NCBI GenBank assembly: GCA_023374045.1
Contig: CM041776.1
Span: forward strand, 42,538,171 to 42,602,170
DNA length: 64,000 nt
Direction: 5' to 3'
From: Limonium bicolor
Lineage: Eukaryota > Streptophyta > Magnoliopsida > Caryophyllales > Plumbaginaceae
Positions 11,856 to 23,200 of the stretch are shown here, in pieces. The position numbers were made by a program, and so were the translations under genes. Positions within the stretch are counted from its first letter, which is position 1; each line of letters opens with the position of its first letter. The notes below the pieces were generated by a model that worked only from the letters and a program-made list of their open reading frames with translations, was not told the DNA's origin and ran no database searches.

Positions 11856-12601
11856 AAAATAAAAAAAAAAGAAATTTGAATTCTAAGGATGGTAATAGGT
11901 AATAAGGTATACCTTTGGTAGGGTGGTAATGATTAGGACCCTAAGAACTTAAGGAGCTAAGTTAAGTTAAGTATAAGTTTTAATGTTTAAAGTTAAGTTT
12001 GTAAGCTAAGTGGCAAAGACTTAAGAGGGTATTAAATGGGAATCTTTAGGGACTAAGTGAGTTAAGTAAGGTGCAAATGACTAATGACCTAAAAATGAAT
12101 GAATGATTTAGGTTTGTGAGTTGGGACCCCGAAGAAGGTTAATCAAACAACGATCGACGGTGAACGGTACAATCTTTCTTGTGACCTGCTTGCTAACGAG
12201 GTGTCCCTCGGCTTGTGTGCTATCTGTTTAATTGCTATGACTAAAACAAGATAAAGCATGCAACCGGTTATATTTATTCTCGTTGTGTTTGTGTTATCTT
12301 TACACTAACCCGCGAGACTTGAGATGTTACTAACCAAGTTTAGTACTTACTGAGTTAAGAATAAGAGTTAAGTTTGATGGATGTTGGTTAATGCCCGTTA
12401 AGGCTTAGCTAGCACATGGTGATTAAGATGTCTACTAACTGGAACTTGAGTGAGGAAACCCGGGACCGATCTCCGGTCATGCATGCTAAGGAAAAAGGGG
12501 GACGGTATCTGAATCAGATCTGCCCTCCGCTTAAGGACTTGTCTTCGGACTTGTAGCCTAGGGCCGGTTGCCGGCTCAGCTACGCTGGACTCCCGTCCAG
12601 A

Positions 12602-12740
12602 GTAGGTGGCATTAAGATGGTGCGGTGGGATCACCTAAATCCCAGGTTCGAATTAAGCTACAACCAATCCCTTCCAGGAAAGGTTTGTATACTGAGATTA
12701 AGATTAAGATTAAGGTAAGGTAAGGAACTGAGATTAAGGA
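12602..12740 (+). mobile_element. tRNA-derived SINE-like insertion
   Basis: TGGCATTAAGATGG resembles an A box of the internal Pol III promoter and GGTTCGAATT, about 35 bases downstream, resembles a B box. The tail is a simple GATTAA-type repeat. The spacing suits a tRNA-derived SINE. No flanking duplication was identified and the ends are approximate. Confidence 0.4.
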
Positions 12741-13324
12741 AATAAGGACTAGGGAGGGGGTTACTAACCCACTTGATAAGGGAACGCTTGAGTCGTTCAT
12801 TGTCTGTGAACTATACATGTTCATCTGTGGTTATTGTTATTGCACTTCATATTATGCTTGTGTATGTAATCAATTTCCATGCTATCGACAATTAGTCGTC
12901 GTAGCCCCGTTAGCTTGGGGGCCATGAGAGGGTGTACCAGCATTCGTGCTGACCCCCTCGGGGGCTATTTTTACACTTGCAGGTAAGAGACCCATGAGGA
13001 CGCACTACGAGAGTAGGATCGGTTAGACTTAGGGTGGGATGTTTATTTTGAGTTCGGGTTGCGCCTGTGCACCCGACTGTTTATATTTAAACTGAAGTAA
13101 GGTTGCGATCAAGTGTAAGATATTTGTACTCGGTTGGTTGTGGTATTGTGGATGGTGATGTTTTGAGTTGGATAAGTATTTTGGATAAGTATTGTAAATG
13201 TTAAGGCCGGTATATTCTAACGATCAGACCGTGGCAAGGTCCAGGTGTTATTTATTTGCTGCGACGTAATCGATTAAGTGTTCAGTTTTGCGATAACCAC
13301 GAATGGCTTTGGATGGGTGTTACA

Positions 13325-14600
13325 AAAAATGAGCAAAAATCAGAAAATGAATCATGTCAAACACTCTAATGAAATATCTTCAAAGTCGTTCATCTCTAAT
13401 GATTTCAAAATTGTTATTTCCAAAACAGTTTTCAAAATCGGTTTCAATCAAAGTTTTCCAAAAAATAAACTTTGTCAAGCGGTTTACAAAGAACAAATTT
13501 CAAAAATCTACTGTTTATAAATGATTTTCAAACAATACTTCTCATGAATTTCATTTCAAAAACAGATTTCAAAAACATGCATTTTACAAACGAATTTTAA
13601 ACAACAATTTTCACGGATATTATCTTAAATTTGTTTTTCAAAACAATTTTCAAAGTTGATTTTCATAAACGTATTTCAAAATAAATGATTTAGTCCCCAT
13701 GTTGCGACTCGCTATTTTTGAAGTTCAACCCACCTTCAAGAGCAGCGGTCATTACCGTGGAGCGAACTAGTCATTCGTGTTTTCAAATAAGTAGTGGATT
13801 TTCACAAAGAACTTGTGCTCGATCATTCACCTTTCCTTTCTCAAAAAACGCCCCTTATTTCCTTCATCGGAGCAAGTGGGATGCATGAAGATCAACAACT
13901 GCAGTCTGAATCGAAAATCAGAGAGAGCACCAACCCGAGTCGAGCAACATGAAGACTAATAACAACTGTTCGAGTTTGAAGCTGCTGAGGGTTAGAAGAG
14001 CACCAACCAATTCTCCTGATCATAGTGTCACCTTGTTGCTCGAACCCGAAGACAAGCGAACGGCCAATCAGGAGCCTGTACATGAGTAAGTAGTCAGTCA
14101 GAAGCTCGAGACCAAGCAGAAGAATTCGGGAGAAGTTTTAACACAAAATTCCCTATTTAATGACTTTTTAGGACTGATGATGTATAGGTTTTCCCCTTTG
14201 ATTCTTTTCTCTCTTGCCTTTCTGAATAGACTACATGTATAGGTAAATACGTTCCCTTTGAATTATTTAGATTAATGTGTATAGGGTCCCCACTCCCTAT
14301 TTTATTTGTGAATGACCGAGCGTAAAAAAATTCACATTGAGAAAATCCACCACTTCGAAAACATGTGTTTCAAAATGTTTTTTCTAAAACCGAGTTTTTC
14401 TTGAAAAAAAGAGGTAAAATGATACTTGACCTACACACGCATCCATGACGTTCATGCATCATGCAGTTCACAAAATTTTCAAAACGAATAAAAGTTGTTT
14501 TGCCCCAACAATCATTCACAATCACCACACAATGACATTTTGTTTAACGGAGCATACTAACATTACCTCTTCTCATCCATTCCACTCCTTGCGCGTGCAG
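13325..14600 (+). other. Internal Ogre/Tat sequence upstream of gag
   Basis: The first 370 bp are full of ATTTTCAAAA and TTTCAAAAAC variants. The rest, to about 14600, has no recognisable protein. A long untranslated or decayed region ahead of gag is usual for large Tat-group elements. Confidence 0.4.
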
Positions 14601-14656
14601 GTGTTGGTGGCACACAATAACTGAAAGAAAAAAAGATCAGCCCACTTAAAGCAACA

Positions 14657-16135
14657 GTGGAAAGGTTGGAGCGAGCACCCCGAAATGATCAAGCGGTCAA
14701 AGGCCAATTTGTCCAAGAACGACTGACCCATGACCTTGCTGATGACTTGAAGAAAAATCCGAGGATAGAAGAATGTGTCCAAAGAAGAATAACTAGGGCC
14801 TCTCCAAAGTCGGATAGCAGTTACAAGGAGACTCCAACTTACTCGACGTATGATGCCTATGAGTTTCAAGCAATGGACCCTCATGCTCTCCTGTCCAAGT
14901 TCGAACAACACCAAGTGTGCCTTCTTCACCTATGTACAGTTCCACTCTGAGAACCCCAACTGCCACCAGAGGAAATTGGCAACCACAAATAGTCGGTGAT
15001 AAGGGAAAGACCCAAGCCCCAACTTCCCCATGGTGCATTCCGGCCTAAACTTCCCCTCGCCCACACACAAACATATCCTTCCTCGGTAAGCACATCCTCA
15101 TTCGTCAAAGTCTAGCCGACATTTTCACTTGGGAACAACCCTGCCCTTTCAATCTCTTGACACTAACCCCCCTGAAACAGCTTACACTTCAATCCAAAAC
15201 CCTGATCTCAGAGCAACTCCAATGAAAGAATTGGTGCAAGAACTGAAGGCGGAACTGGAACTGACCCAACGTTTTAAGTCAGCAGGTTGGGAACCAACTA
15301 ACCCATACCCTAATGCTCGTCTTCAAAAAGGAATGAGTTTGCCTGAGATGGAGAGGTATGAGGGAATTGGAGACCCGAGACATCATGTCGACAAATATGA
15401 TAAACTCATGAACCTTCATGGCCTTTCCGACGAGTTGAAAGCTGCATGTTTTAGATTCTATCTGCAAGGACCTGCTTACTCCTGGATCATGAGCATAGAT
15501 CTAAACGGAAAGTCAAGCCAAGGCCTGTACTTAGAGTTCCTCTCTCAATACGGTGACAACTTTCAACATGAAGTCACGTGTAGAGATTTAGAGATCACAC
15601 GCTAGAGTTTTGACGAACCTGTGAGGGAATTCATAAAACACTGGAGGGTGAAGGCCGGACAAATGATAATCGACCTACTGAGGAAGAGCAAGTGCAAATG
15701 GTGATTTCTGGGCTAAAAGACATGTACCGAAATCGGTTGAAATATCTAGGGATATGTGACTTCAGACGACTGATGGCAGTTGTGGCTGCCTTTGAAGATG
15801 CTGAAGCCAAAGATCCAAAGCCAAGAGAATACCTTCAACCCGGACAGGACTTTCAAAGACAGAATTCGAGTCTAGGAATGTCACTTGGTGAAGCCTAGAG
15901 AATTTTAATCGAGGGAAGTTACCTAGCACCTTACAACACCAGTTCGAGGGTGAAGAAGCTTGGGCCACACCCACATGAATACTGTGACTATCATCAGATT
16001 CGTGGGCATGCCACTGACGAGTGCACCACACTGAGAAACGCAATCCAAGAGCTGATAGACAGAGGAGATGCCTCTCCTTTAGAGCTAAGGCGCCCGTCCT
16101 AGGCCATGAAGGCACACTTTCCTGAAGCATCACCG
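14657..16135 (+). pseudogene. gag: Broken gag of the Ogre/Tat-type element
   Basis: Gag coats the element RNA in cytoplasmic particles. The piece at 14657-14950 (MERLERAPRNDQ) is a charged N-terminal segment. 15129-15605 carries the conserved core (motifs such as LPEMERYEGIGDPRHHV and FYLQGPAYSW). A stop at 15603 and a frame change follow, and the core resumes at 15692-15898 (VISGLKDMYRNRL). A zinc knuckle, CDYHQIRGHATDEC (CX2HX4HX4C, about 15980-16021), follows in the same frame past a TAG at 15896. Further TAG stops are at 15603 and 16100. Order and motifs match Tat/Ogre Gag, and no protease follows. Confidence 0.8.
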
Positions 16136-18246
16136 ACCTAAGCATGGCCAGGCGCTAATCCGCGGCGATAGTGGAAAAAAGTAGTTGAGTCATGTATTTA
16201 TTTACAACTGTAATGAAAGCGTATGAAGGGTTGCATCCCATCCCTCCCCCCTTCTATTTGACCTATCCAGGAATCACAGGAAGAACAAGACAGTTTAATC
16301 ATGTTGACTGGTGCAATGTAGGGATTACCACTCCTTAAGCGGTCAAGGTTCAATTTACAGCTAAAAATGTGGGATCACGTTTCTTCTGGGACCCACTCAG
16401 CAATTGACCGCCTAAAGAACCATTGTTGGCGAGATGAACATCGTGGATCCTCAACTGAAACCGACTCAAGCGGGACTAGGTGTAATCTTACCATTTATGC
16501 ATTGCATACAAAAAAATCCAACCAATATCCAAAATCAGCCATTTTCATTGTCAAGACTTCATGCATTGTATATACAGTAATTCCATATTACCACAACACA
16601 TCGCATGGTAGATAATCGCATTTGCATATTCCCATATCGGAATGACATCTTTGGGGAAAATCTTGAGAGATCGATTGAACAGAGTGCGTGAACCACTAAA
16701 CTCTCGACCCGTCGACTCATACATGAGTCTAACCAAAATCAGCACCACAAACCAAGTGAGTAGTGTGCAAAGAGCGGTATTTTCTTTGAATTTCAAATGA
16801 ATATGAATGTTTTGGACAATCCCCTGAGCGATGAGGGAAGTTGAGAGAGCCAATCGAGGTAAAACCACGAGCGACATGTGCATTCCTTCAGCACATGGAG
16901 GCATAGTTCAGAGTGAGACCAATGTCGATAAACGAGTTACGAACGGTGATTCATGCAAAGATCCAAAAAGTAGTAAGAAAACAATCATTGACTAATGAGA
17001 ATGACGAGGCACTTAGGAATAAAAATCTCCACAAAACCAAAAAGCTTCGACTGCCCTGTACATAGTCCCTTAGTGAGCCCCGCTGAGCCTTTCACGATAA
17101 ACATTTTTCTATGAACTCCACTACATGCCAACCACGAACATATATTTACTCGCCCTTGCAATAGAGGATATTGAAGGAACGGAGCCATGGTCTCTCCCCA
17201 CCACTCTTCCACAGAACAACCAACGAAATGTCCAAAGAAATCATTGTCAATGCAACTCCAAAGTAAAACCCCAAAAAGGAACACCGAAAATGTTCAAGAA
17301 GATCAATGAGTCAAGCAACTCGAAAGCTGAAAGCCAAAATACAAAGCAGAGAATGCTTGAGAAAGTTGATGAGCCGAATGCAATTTCAAAACACAAAAAT
17401 GAGAATAAAGTTCAAATCATAAGCTAGGAGAGGCAAGAAGGAGAAATCCAAACCAAAGGACCAATGATGTCCTGAAGAAATCGATAAGGGGTTATCAAAA
17501 CCCATCTAATCATTCCACCCGTGGCCAAAGGGAGGTATGTCCTTTATTGCACAAAAGCTCCACAATTCCTAATACAAATCCTCCGGTCCCATGCGACATA
17601 CATCATACCCCTCAACCCCGTTACAACCTAATAAAGACCTATGACTCATAAGTCGATGAGCGTTAACTGAAAGTACCGGATCTGAAACATGAATCATAAG
17701 CTTCATACTTGTTATCAACATGTCCCATCATACCAAATGGACAATGAGCGAATTAGTGAGACCTTACCCACGAGGTCTTCTGAGTGTGAGTGACTCTTTG
17801 ATCTAAGCACCAAAACATAAACAGCCTACCCCATTGTAGGTGAGGAATTTGTAAGGTTCGGAAAGTCCAGAACCTCTAAAAGAATTCTAAGGAAAATACT
17901 GCTCCGAGCATTGAGAGTATCATTACACCATTAGCACACACAACTATACTCACGAGAGAGTGACCCATATCCCTTCATAAGAGGAAAGTGATTCACGCAT
18001 TCTAGCTCAACAATCACCCAGGATCAAACTGAAGATGTCTTATATTCGTAAACCTCATATTAATAGAGATAGGACCGCACCTTCTCTTCAAAAACTGCAT
18101 ATGCATTTTGCATCGTGTCTAGCATTTAATATTTGCATGCACCATAATTATTTTATCATCATCATTCGAATGGTAAGAACTCTGCCGAGTCTCGCTGAAA
18201 GTTGACTTCAGTTCAAGTTGATGAAACGTAAACTCAATCAAAAGAA
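16136..18246 (+). other. Internal region where pol would be expected; no coding signal
   Basis: Translations in all frames give short unrelated frames. I see no DSG/DTG protease, no YVDD or LRQGDP-like polymerase motif and no HHCC integrase knuckle. The element therefore appears to have lost or replaced pol, not just to have mutated it. Confidence 0.6.
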
Positions 18247-18975
18247 GTCAAAATTAGAGCCATCCCAATGGCCATACCAAAGTAACATCGGAGCCATCCC
18301 AGAACATGGCTGGAGCCATACGAGAGTCATCCTCAAACATCGAGATCATCCCTAGGGCTACACAGGAGCCATTTCCTCACCAAAGCCTCACCCACAAAGA
18401 ATCGAACTACGTATGGTCTGATCTCAATATGGAATTGAGTACGTAGGCAGCCCGTTCAGGGTGCGACCACATCAAAGGCAAAAACTTCCCCTTTCCCCTC
18501 GGTGTCATCAAAGTGAACCAACCAATGCATCGTCATGCTCAATCAGCACAAGGTCATCCCGGAGCCATCCATGGAAATCCTGGAACTATGATGGGAACTC
18601 CCAACAAGTCATGCAACTGTGTTTCATCGTTCACCCATGAAAAACCATTCACTCGCTACAAACGCCACAACAAATCCCGTCAAACAACAATAAATCCATC
18701 ATCGGAGCCATCACATTACCTTGAAAAAATCTCAAGGCAAATCAAAGCCCACAAACTGCCACAAAATCACTAACCATGTCAAACCCACCAACCACCCCGA
18801 GACCATTGGTCACACCGGAGCCATTAGTGCATATCGGAGCCATCAGTGCATACCAGAGCCATCAGTATATACCGGAGCCATCAACGCATGCTGGAGCCAT
18901 CTCAGATCCTTGAAGCCATGCCGGGGCCACCGGAGCCATCCCGAAGTTTTGATGTAACTCTAGAGCCATCTGCTC
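18247..18975 (+). repeat. Cluster of GGAGCCATC motifs
   Basis: About fifteen copies of GGAGCCATC or close variants are spread over about 700 bp. They become regular, about 18-20 bp apart, at 18820-18940 (units like ACCGGAGCCATCAGTGCAT). The same nine bases occur as the last bases before the 3' LTR (20271-20279). A hairpin unit at 18406-18446 lies within the cluster. Confidence 0.65.
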
Positions 18976-19085
18976 ACACAAAAATCTACACCCACAAACA
19001 GGGAGTTCGATTCAATTGATACAATTGTTAACCATCTCACATCGCATATCACTTGCATATACCCACAAAATTTGTTCACTATCTA

Positions 19086-19921
19086 ATGCATCTTCACACC
19101 CGCTAGGCAGCTATTGCGCTACTGATGCGGTCACTTTTTCATTTTACACCCGCCAGACAGCTATTGCGCTACTGGTGCGGTCACTTTTTCGCTTTACACC
19201 CGCTAGACAGCTATTGCGCTACTGGTGCGGTCGTATTTTCGTTTTACACCCGCCAGACAGCTATTGCGCTACTGGTGCGGTCACTTTTCGCTTTACACCC
19301 GCTAGGCAGCTATTGCGCTACTGGTGCGGTCGCATTTTCGTTTTACACCCGCCAGACAGCTATTGCGCTACTGGTGCGGTCGCATTTTCGTTTTACACCC
19401 GCCAGGCAGCTATTGCGCTACTGGTGCGGTCGCATTTTCGTTTTACACCCGCCAAACAGCTATTGCGCTACTGGTGCGGTCGCATTTTCGTTTTACACCC
19501 GCCAGGCAGCTATTGCGCTACTGGTGCGGTCGCATTTTCGTTTTACACCCGCTAGACAGCTATTGCGCTACTGGTGCGGTCACATTTCATTTTACACCCG
19601 CTAGGCAGCTATTGCGCTACTAGTGCGGTTGCTTTTTCGTTTTACACCCGCTAGGCAGCTATTGCGCTACTAGTGCGGTCGTTTTTCGTTTTACCCCCGC
19701 TAGGCAGCTATTGCGCTACTAGTGCGGTCGCTTTTTCGTTTACACCCGCTAGGCAGCTATTGCGCTACAAGTGCAGTCGCTTTTTCGTTTTACACCCGCT
19801 AGGCAGCTATTGCGCTACTAGTGCGGTCGCTTCTTCGTTTTACACCCGCTAGGCAGCTATTGCGCTACTAGTGCGGTCGTATTTTTGTTTTACATCTGCT
19901 AGGCAGCTATTGCACTACTAG
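19086..19921 (+). repeat. 50-bp tandem array, about 17 copies
   Basis: The unit contains GCAGCTATTGCGCTACTGGT and TTTTCGTTTTACACCCGC. Copies are 49-50 bp apart from 19108 to 19903 (first base of CAGCTATT). Inner copies are nearly identical and outer copies diverge (ACTAGTGCGG variants toward the 3' end). Such arrays in the 3' untranslated region are well known for Tat/Ogre elements. Long frames of 99-179 residues in several registers are by-products of a repeat lacking stops on this strand. Confidence 0.88.
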
Positions 19922-20265
19922 TATGGTTCTAAATTTGCATTCCAGGCTCACCATAAGTCCTAGAACAGGATGTCAAGAGGTCCAGTTGAGGCTCGTCATA
20001 AGCCCTCATGCACCAAACCCAACAATTGTTCATGTTCAAAATTCGTTTAGCAAATCCAACCATTGTGTTCAGGGCTTGTCCCTCACCCATCAAAACCTTT
20101 GTATCCTAAACAAACTGTAAATATTTTTGCATTCAATCTTTACGTCATAGGCTGGTCATGCACCTCCCATCCTTTTGCAATCGTAGTTGCATCTCATAAA
20201 CCGCAGTGAGAATTTTTGGCGCCCTCAACCTTGATCCAATTCTGCAAGTGCTTATAAAATTGAAT
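19922..20265 (+). other. 3' untranslated sequence after the tandem array
   Basis: No repeats or coding motifs seen. It joins the array to the polypurine tract. Confidence 0.4.
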
Positions 20266-20279
20266 CAAGGGGAGCCATC
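20266..20279 (+). promoter_or_regulatory. Polypurine tract before the 3' LTR
   Basis: CAAGGGGAGCCATC directly precedes the 3' LTR (TGTAGACACC). The purine run AAGGGGAG is the likely plus-strand primer. The tract is short and ends with a pyrimidine-containing spacer. Confidence 0.6.
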
Positions 20280-23200
20280 TGTAGACACCAAAAATTCTCA
20301 CCCATAAAACAAATTCCTAAATAATAAATAAAATAAGAGAGGTCGTCGCCTTTCTTTTTCAAAATTGTTAACGTGCTGCCAAAATAAAACCTTCGTTTAG
20401 TCACAAAATTTTCAAACATCAATTGTCAAACTACCTTTATAATAGAACACTTTTATTTATCTATTTTATTTCATTTATTTTCAACTTGTTTATTAAGAAA
20501 TACATTGTATTTTACTGATAAGACATCCCGGTTTCATTCTATGTTTCATTAGCATTTATTTATTATTTTTTTAAAAAAATTTTAGTCGGAACAAGATACT
20601 GCTTATTAAATTTGTCTCGCGTTTTTAACTCATGAAGATGCAGTAGTCTAGTTGTTTGAGCATTACCGGACGGAATTGCAGGACCTAGTTTCAAATCCTG
20701 GCATTTCATTTTTCTTGCTACTGTTGTTGATGTGCGCCCAGCTGACGGTCTCAGCCCAGTTTTGCCCATCTCATGGAGCTGGTCCCGGCCCTATCTGTTG
20801 ATGCACACCCAACAAACACAATATTCAACCAGAAGAGGAAAACCCTAGTCTAGATAAAAAATCGGTGGTAGCCATCCAACAGTAGAATATAAAAGGACAT
20901 CTATACTGTAGCAGACACGGGGGAAGACCAAAAAAACAAGAGCGACATGCCATTCTCTCTAAAACTGAACATTCGGCCTTGACGTTTTGAAATCCCGAGA
21001 TTGAAGAAACCCAAAAAAAAATAGAAGTGTTTGAATCTCCTTCTCCTCTGCTCGCCTAGACACAAAAAAAATCTGCTACCACCAGAAATCGATCCTTTCC
21101 CTCCCTAAGTATTCACGTCTCCTTTGCTTCAGGTTCAGACAAGGTAAGTCTGGTTTTTCGACCAGATTCCTCTTCGACACCCTCATCTCTCTACATCTTG
21201 TTTTGTATAAAAACTCTTCTTCAACACTCACTTCGCCTGAGGAGTCGAACCAGTGAAGGCAAAGTAAAGGGAGGCTTCGTCGAAAACTTGTAACCGAAGT
21301 GGAAGTCCATACTCCTTTTCCACTTTTATATCTTATATATTTTGATAAATTCTTGCAACGAGGCTTTGAATCTTTGTTTCGTACATCAGTAACTGCAATG
21401 GAATACAAAAATGTTCACAAATTCTGACTCCATGCTTTGTGTCTCCTATATATCATCGCCAAGTGAACCTGAAAAGGGGGATGGTCATGAGTGAGCGGTT
21501 TCGTTGGAACTGTCCGATGCTAGTGTCGCCTACGTGTGTTCTCGCCGTTTTCTCATAATGCCTTTGATTTTGTTCTGCATCTCCTAAAGATTCGAAGATG
21601 TGACTTCATTACCTCGCTGTGTATATCAGTCACAAGCGAATTTTAGGTCCACTATATCTTCGGGGTTTTTTCTTTATTCTCGTTCGTTTCTGCATTTTGT
21701 TGCTTCCCGTATGCACTTCCAGTGGAAATATAAGAGTGGGGATCATCGGGAGAAGAATCTGGTTTTCGGCTTCATTTCTGAAGCATGAACAGACGTTCTT
21801 TCTCGTCTTGACCTTTCCTACTAATTTGTTGTATATTTTTTATTTATTTTTTGACATGATGTTCGAATACCAAACTCACAGCATCATCGCTTTGTTTCTA
21901 CTCGAGTTCTGCCATTATCACTTTCTAAATATGGGAAAGATATTTGATTTCCATTGACATTATTTTCGGATTGTCTGGCTTTGTTACTCCGCTGATTCGA
22001 CCGAAAACTTGTCTCTACGTTTCCTAATTCGTCTTGTGATTCGTTGAGTTGGATCTTGCTTCTAAAGCCGACCTCTGTTGGTTACCATAGCAAACGTTGA
22101 ATCACCGCCATGTCGTGGAACTCAGATGGTGGTCTTGAGCTATATAGGCGTAGCTGCAATCTGTGCTAATCCTTTGTACCACTCCTCTGTTAATTCGATT
22201 TTTGTTAAAACTAATCTGCTTGGTTGTCTTTGAGTTGTCTTCTTCTCCACAGGCAGTGGTCATCATCTCGGTGCTGGTATTTTGTTCTAACCAAAGCTGG
22301 TCTTTACTTAGTCTCATTCGAACCATGTCTGTGTGCTAAATAAATAATGTTGCGCGTTCGGAACTTTGTCATATTGGCTTAATTTCTGCTACACAAATAT
22401 CCTGTCTGTTAATGGTTACGGTACTTGTACGCACACGTGTTTCCCCTTTTAATTTGTTAATTCAAGAATAGTTGATCATTCGGTATTTTATCAGTGCTTC
22501 GAATGACTGATGTTTCGATGTAAGAAAATTATGAATTCAATTTCTCGGCACCGCCCTAGGCATGAATCATGTGATTTCTGTATAATCTTTGTACAACTGA
22601 ATTTGAATTACCAGCGCGTTTGATACTATGCTCACTTTTATATGTCATTACCTATTACAGTCTCATTTCCTAACCGTTTTTAATGGATTGGACCCATTAG
22701 TGCTACTGCAAACTCTGGGCCCAAATCAATCCTCGCCTTGGGCCCATTTATTTTGTGGTATGATTGGGCTAGAACAGGTGACCCTAGGAGCCTATAGGTT
22801 ACCTGCTTATTTTGAGAACCGATTATCGGTTCAGACCTACAATTTTCCGTGGGTCTCTTTAGAAAAGCTTATTCGTAGATGTTGCCCACATTGAGGTCGT
22901 AGTACCCGAGGGTCGTAGTACTTGTTGTGGGTGACATCTCTCTTAATAAAAAAAACTTTCCAAACAATCCACATAAATAAGAATAAAAATTCACAATCAA
23001 TGGTCCAATTGAAAATCCAAAAAATCAAATTTTGTTTCAAAATCTTCCACAAGTTAAACTCATAATTGCAACCCAATTCTGAAGCCCAATCCAGCCTACC
23101 TTCCAAGGGCCCAATTCGGCCCAAATTTCAAAGCCTATTTAGGCCCAAATTTAAAAACTCATTCTCTAAGGCCCAAACCGGTCCACTTTTCAAAGGCCCA

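Larger units (their letters stand above)
9110..13324 (+). mobile_element. Probable nested solo LTR (chromovirus-like)
   Basis: A 4.2-kb non-coding block interrupts the Ogre/Tat leader. It begins TGTGACCACG and ends GGGTGTTACA, so its ends are roughly inverted as in plant Tekay-type LTRs (TGTAACACCC form). It has no coding potential but contains a hairpin minisatellite and a SINE-like insert. No matching 5-bp duplication was found at the chosen ends (left flank TTATG, right flank AAAAA), so the exact borders, or its origin by simple LTR-LTR recombination, remain uncertain. Confidence 0.45.

Noticed and set aside
12905..12970. Terminator-like GC hairpin (CCCCCTCGGGGG)
   Set aside because: It lies in a plant LTR-like block, so a bacterial-type terminator has no meaning. 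It is probably a chance dyad.
19016..19623. Three overlapping frames of 99-179 residues with repeated QLLRYWCG and SYCATGAV
   Set aside because: They are different registers of the 50-bp array, which has no stops on this strand. No start context or domain supports a protein.
19086..19921. CRISPR-like regular repeats
   Set aside because: The units are directly adjacent with no unique spacers, and the context is a plant retrotransposon.
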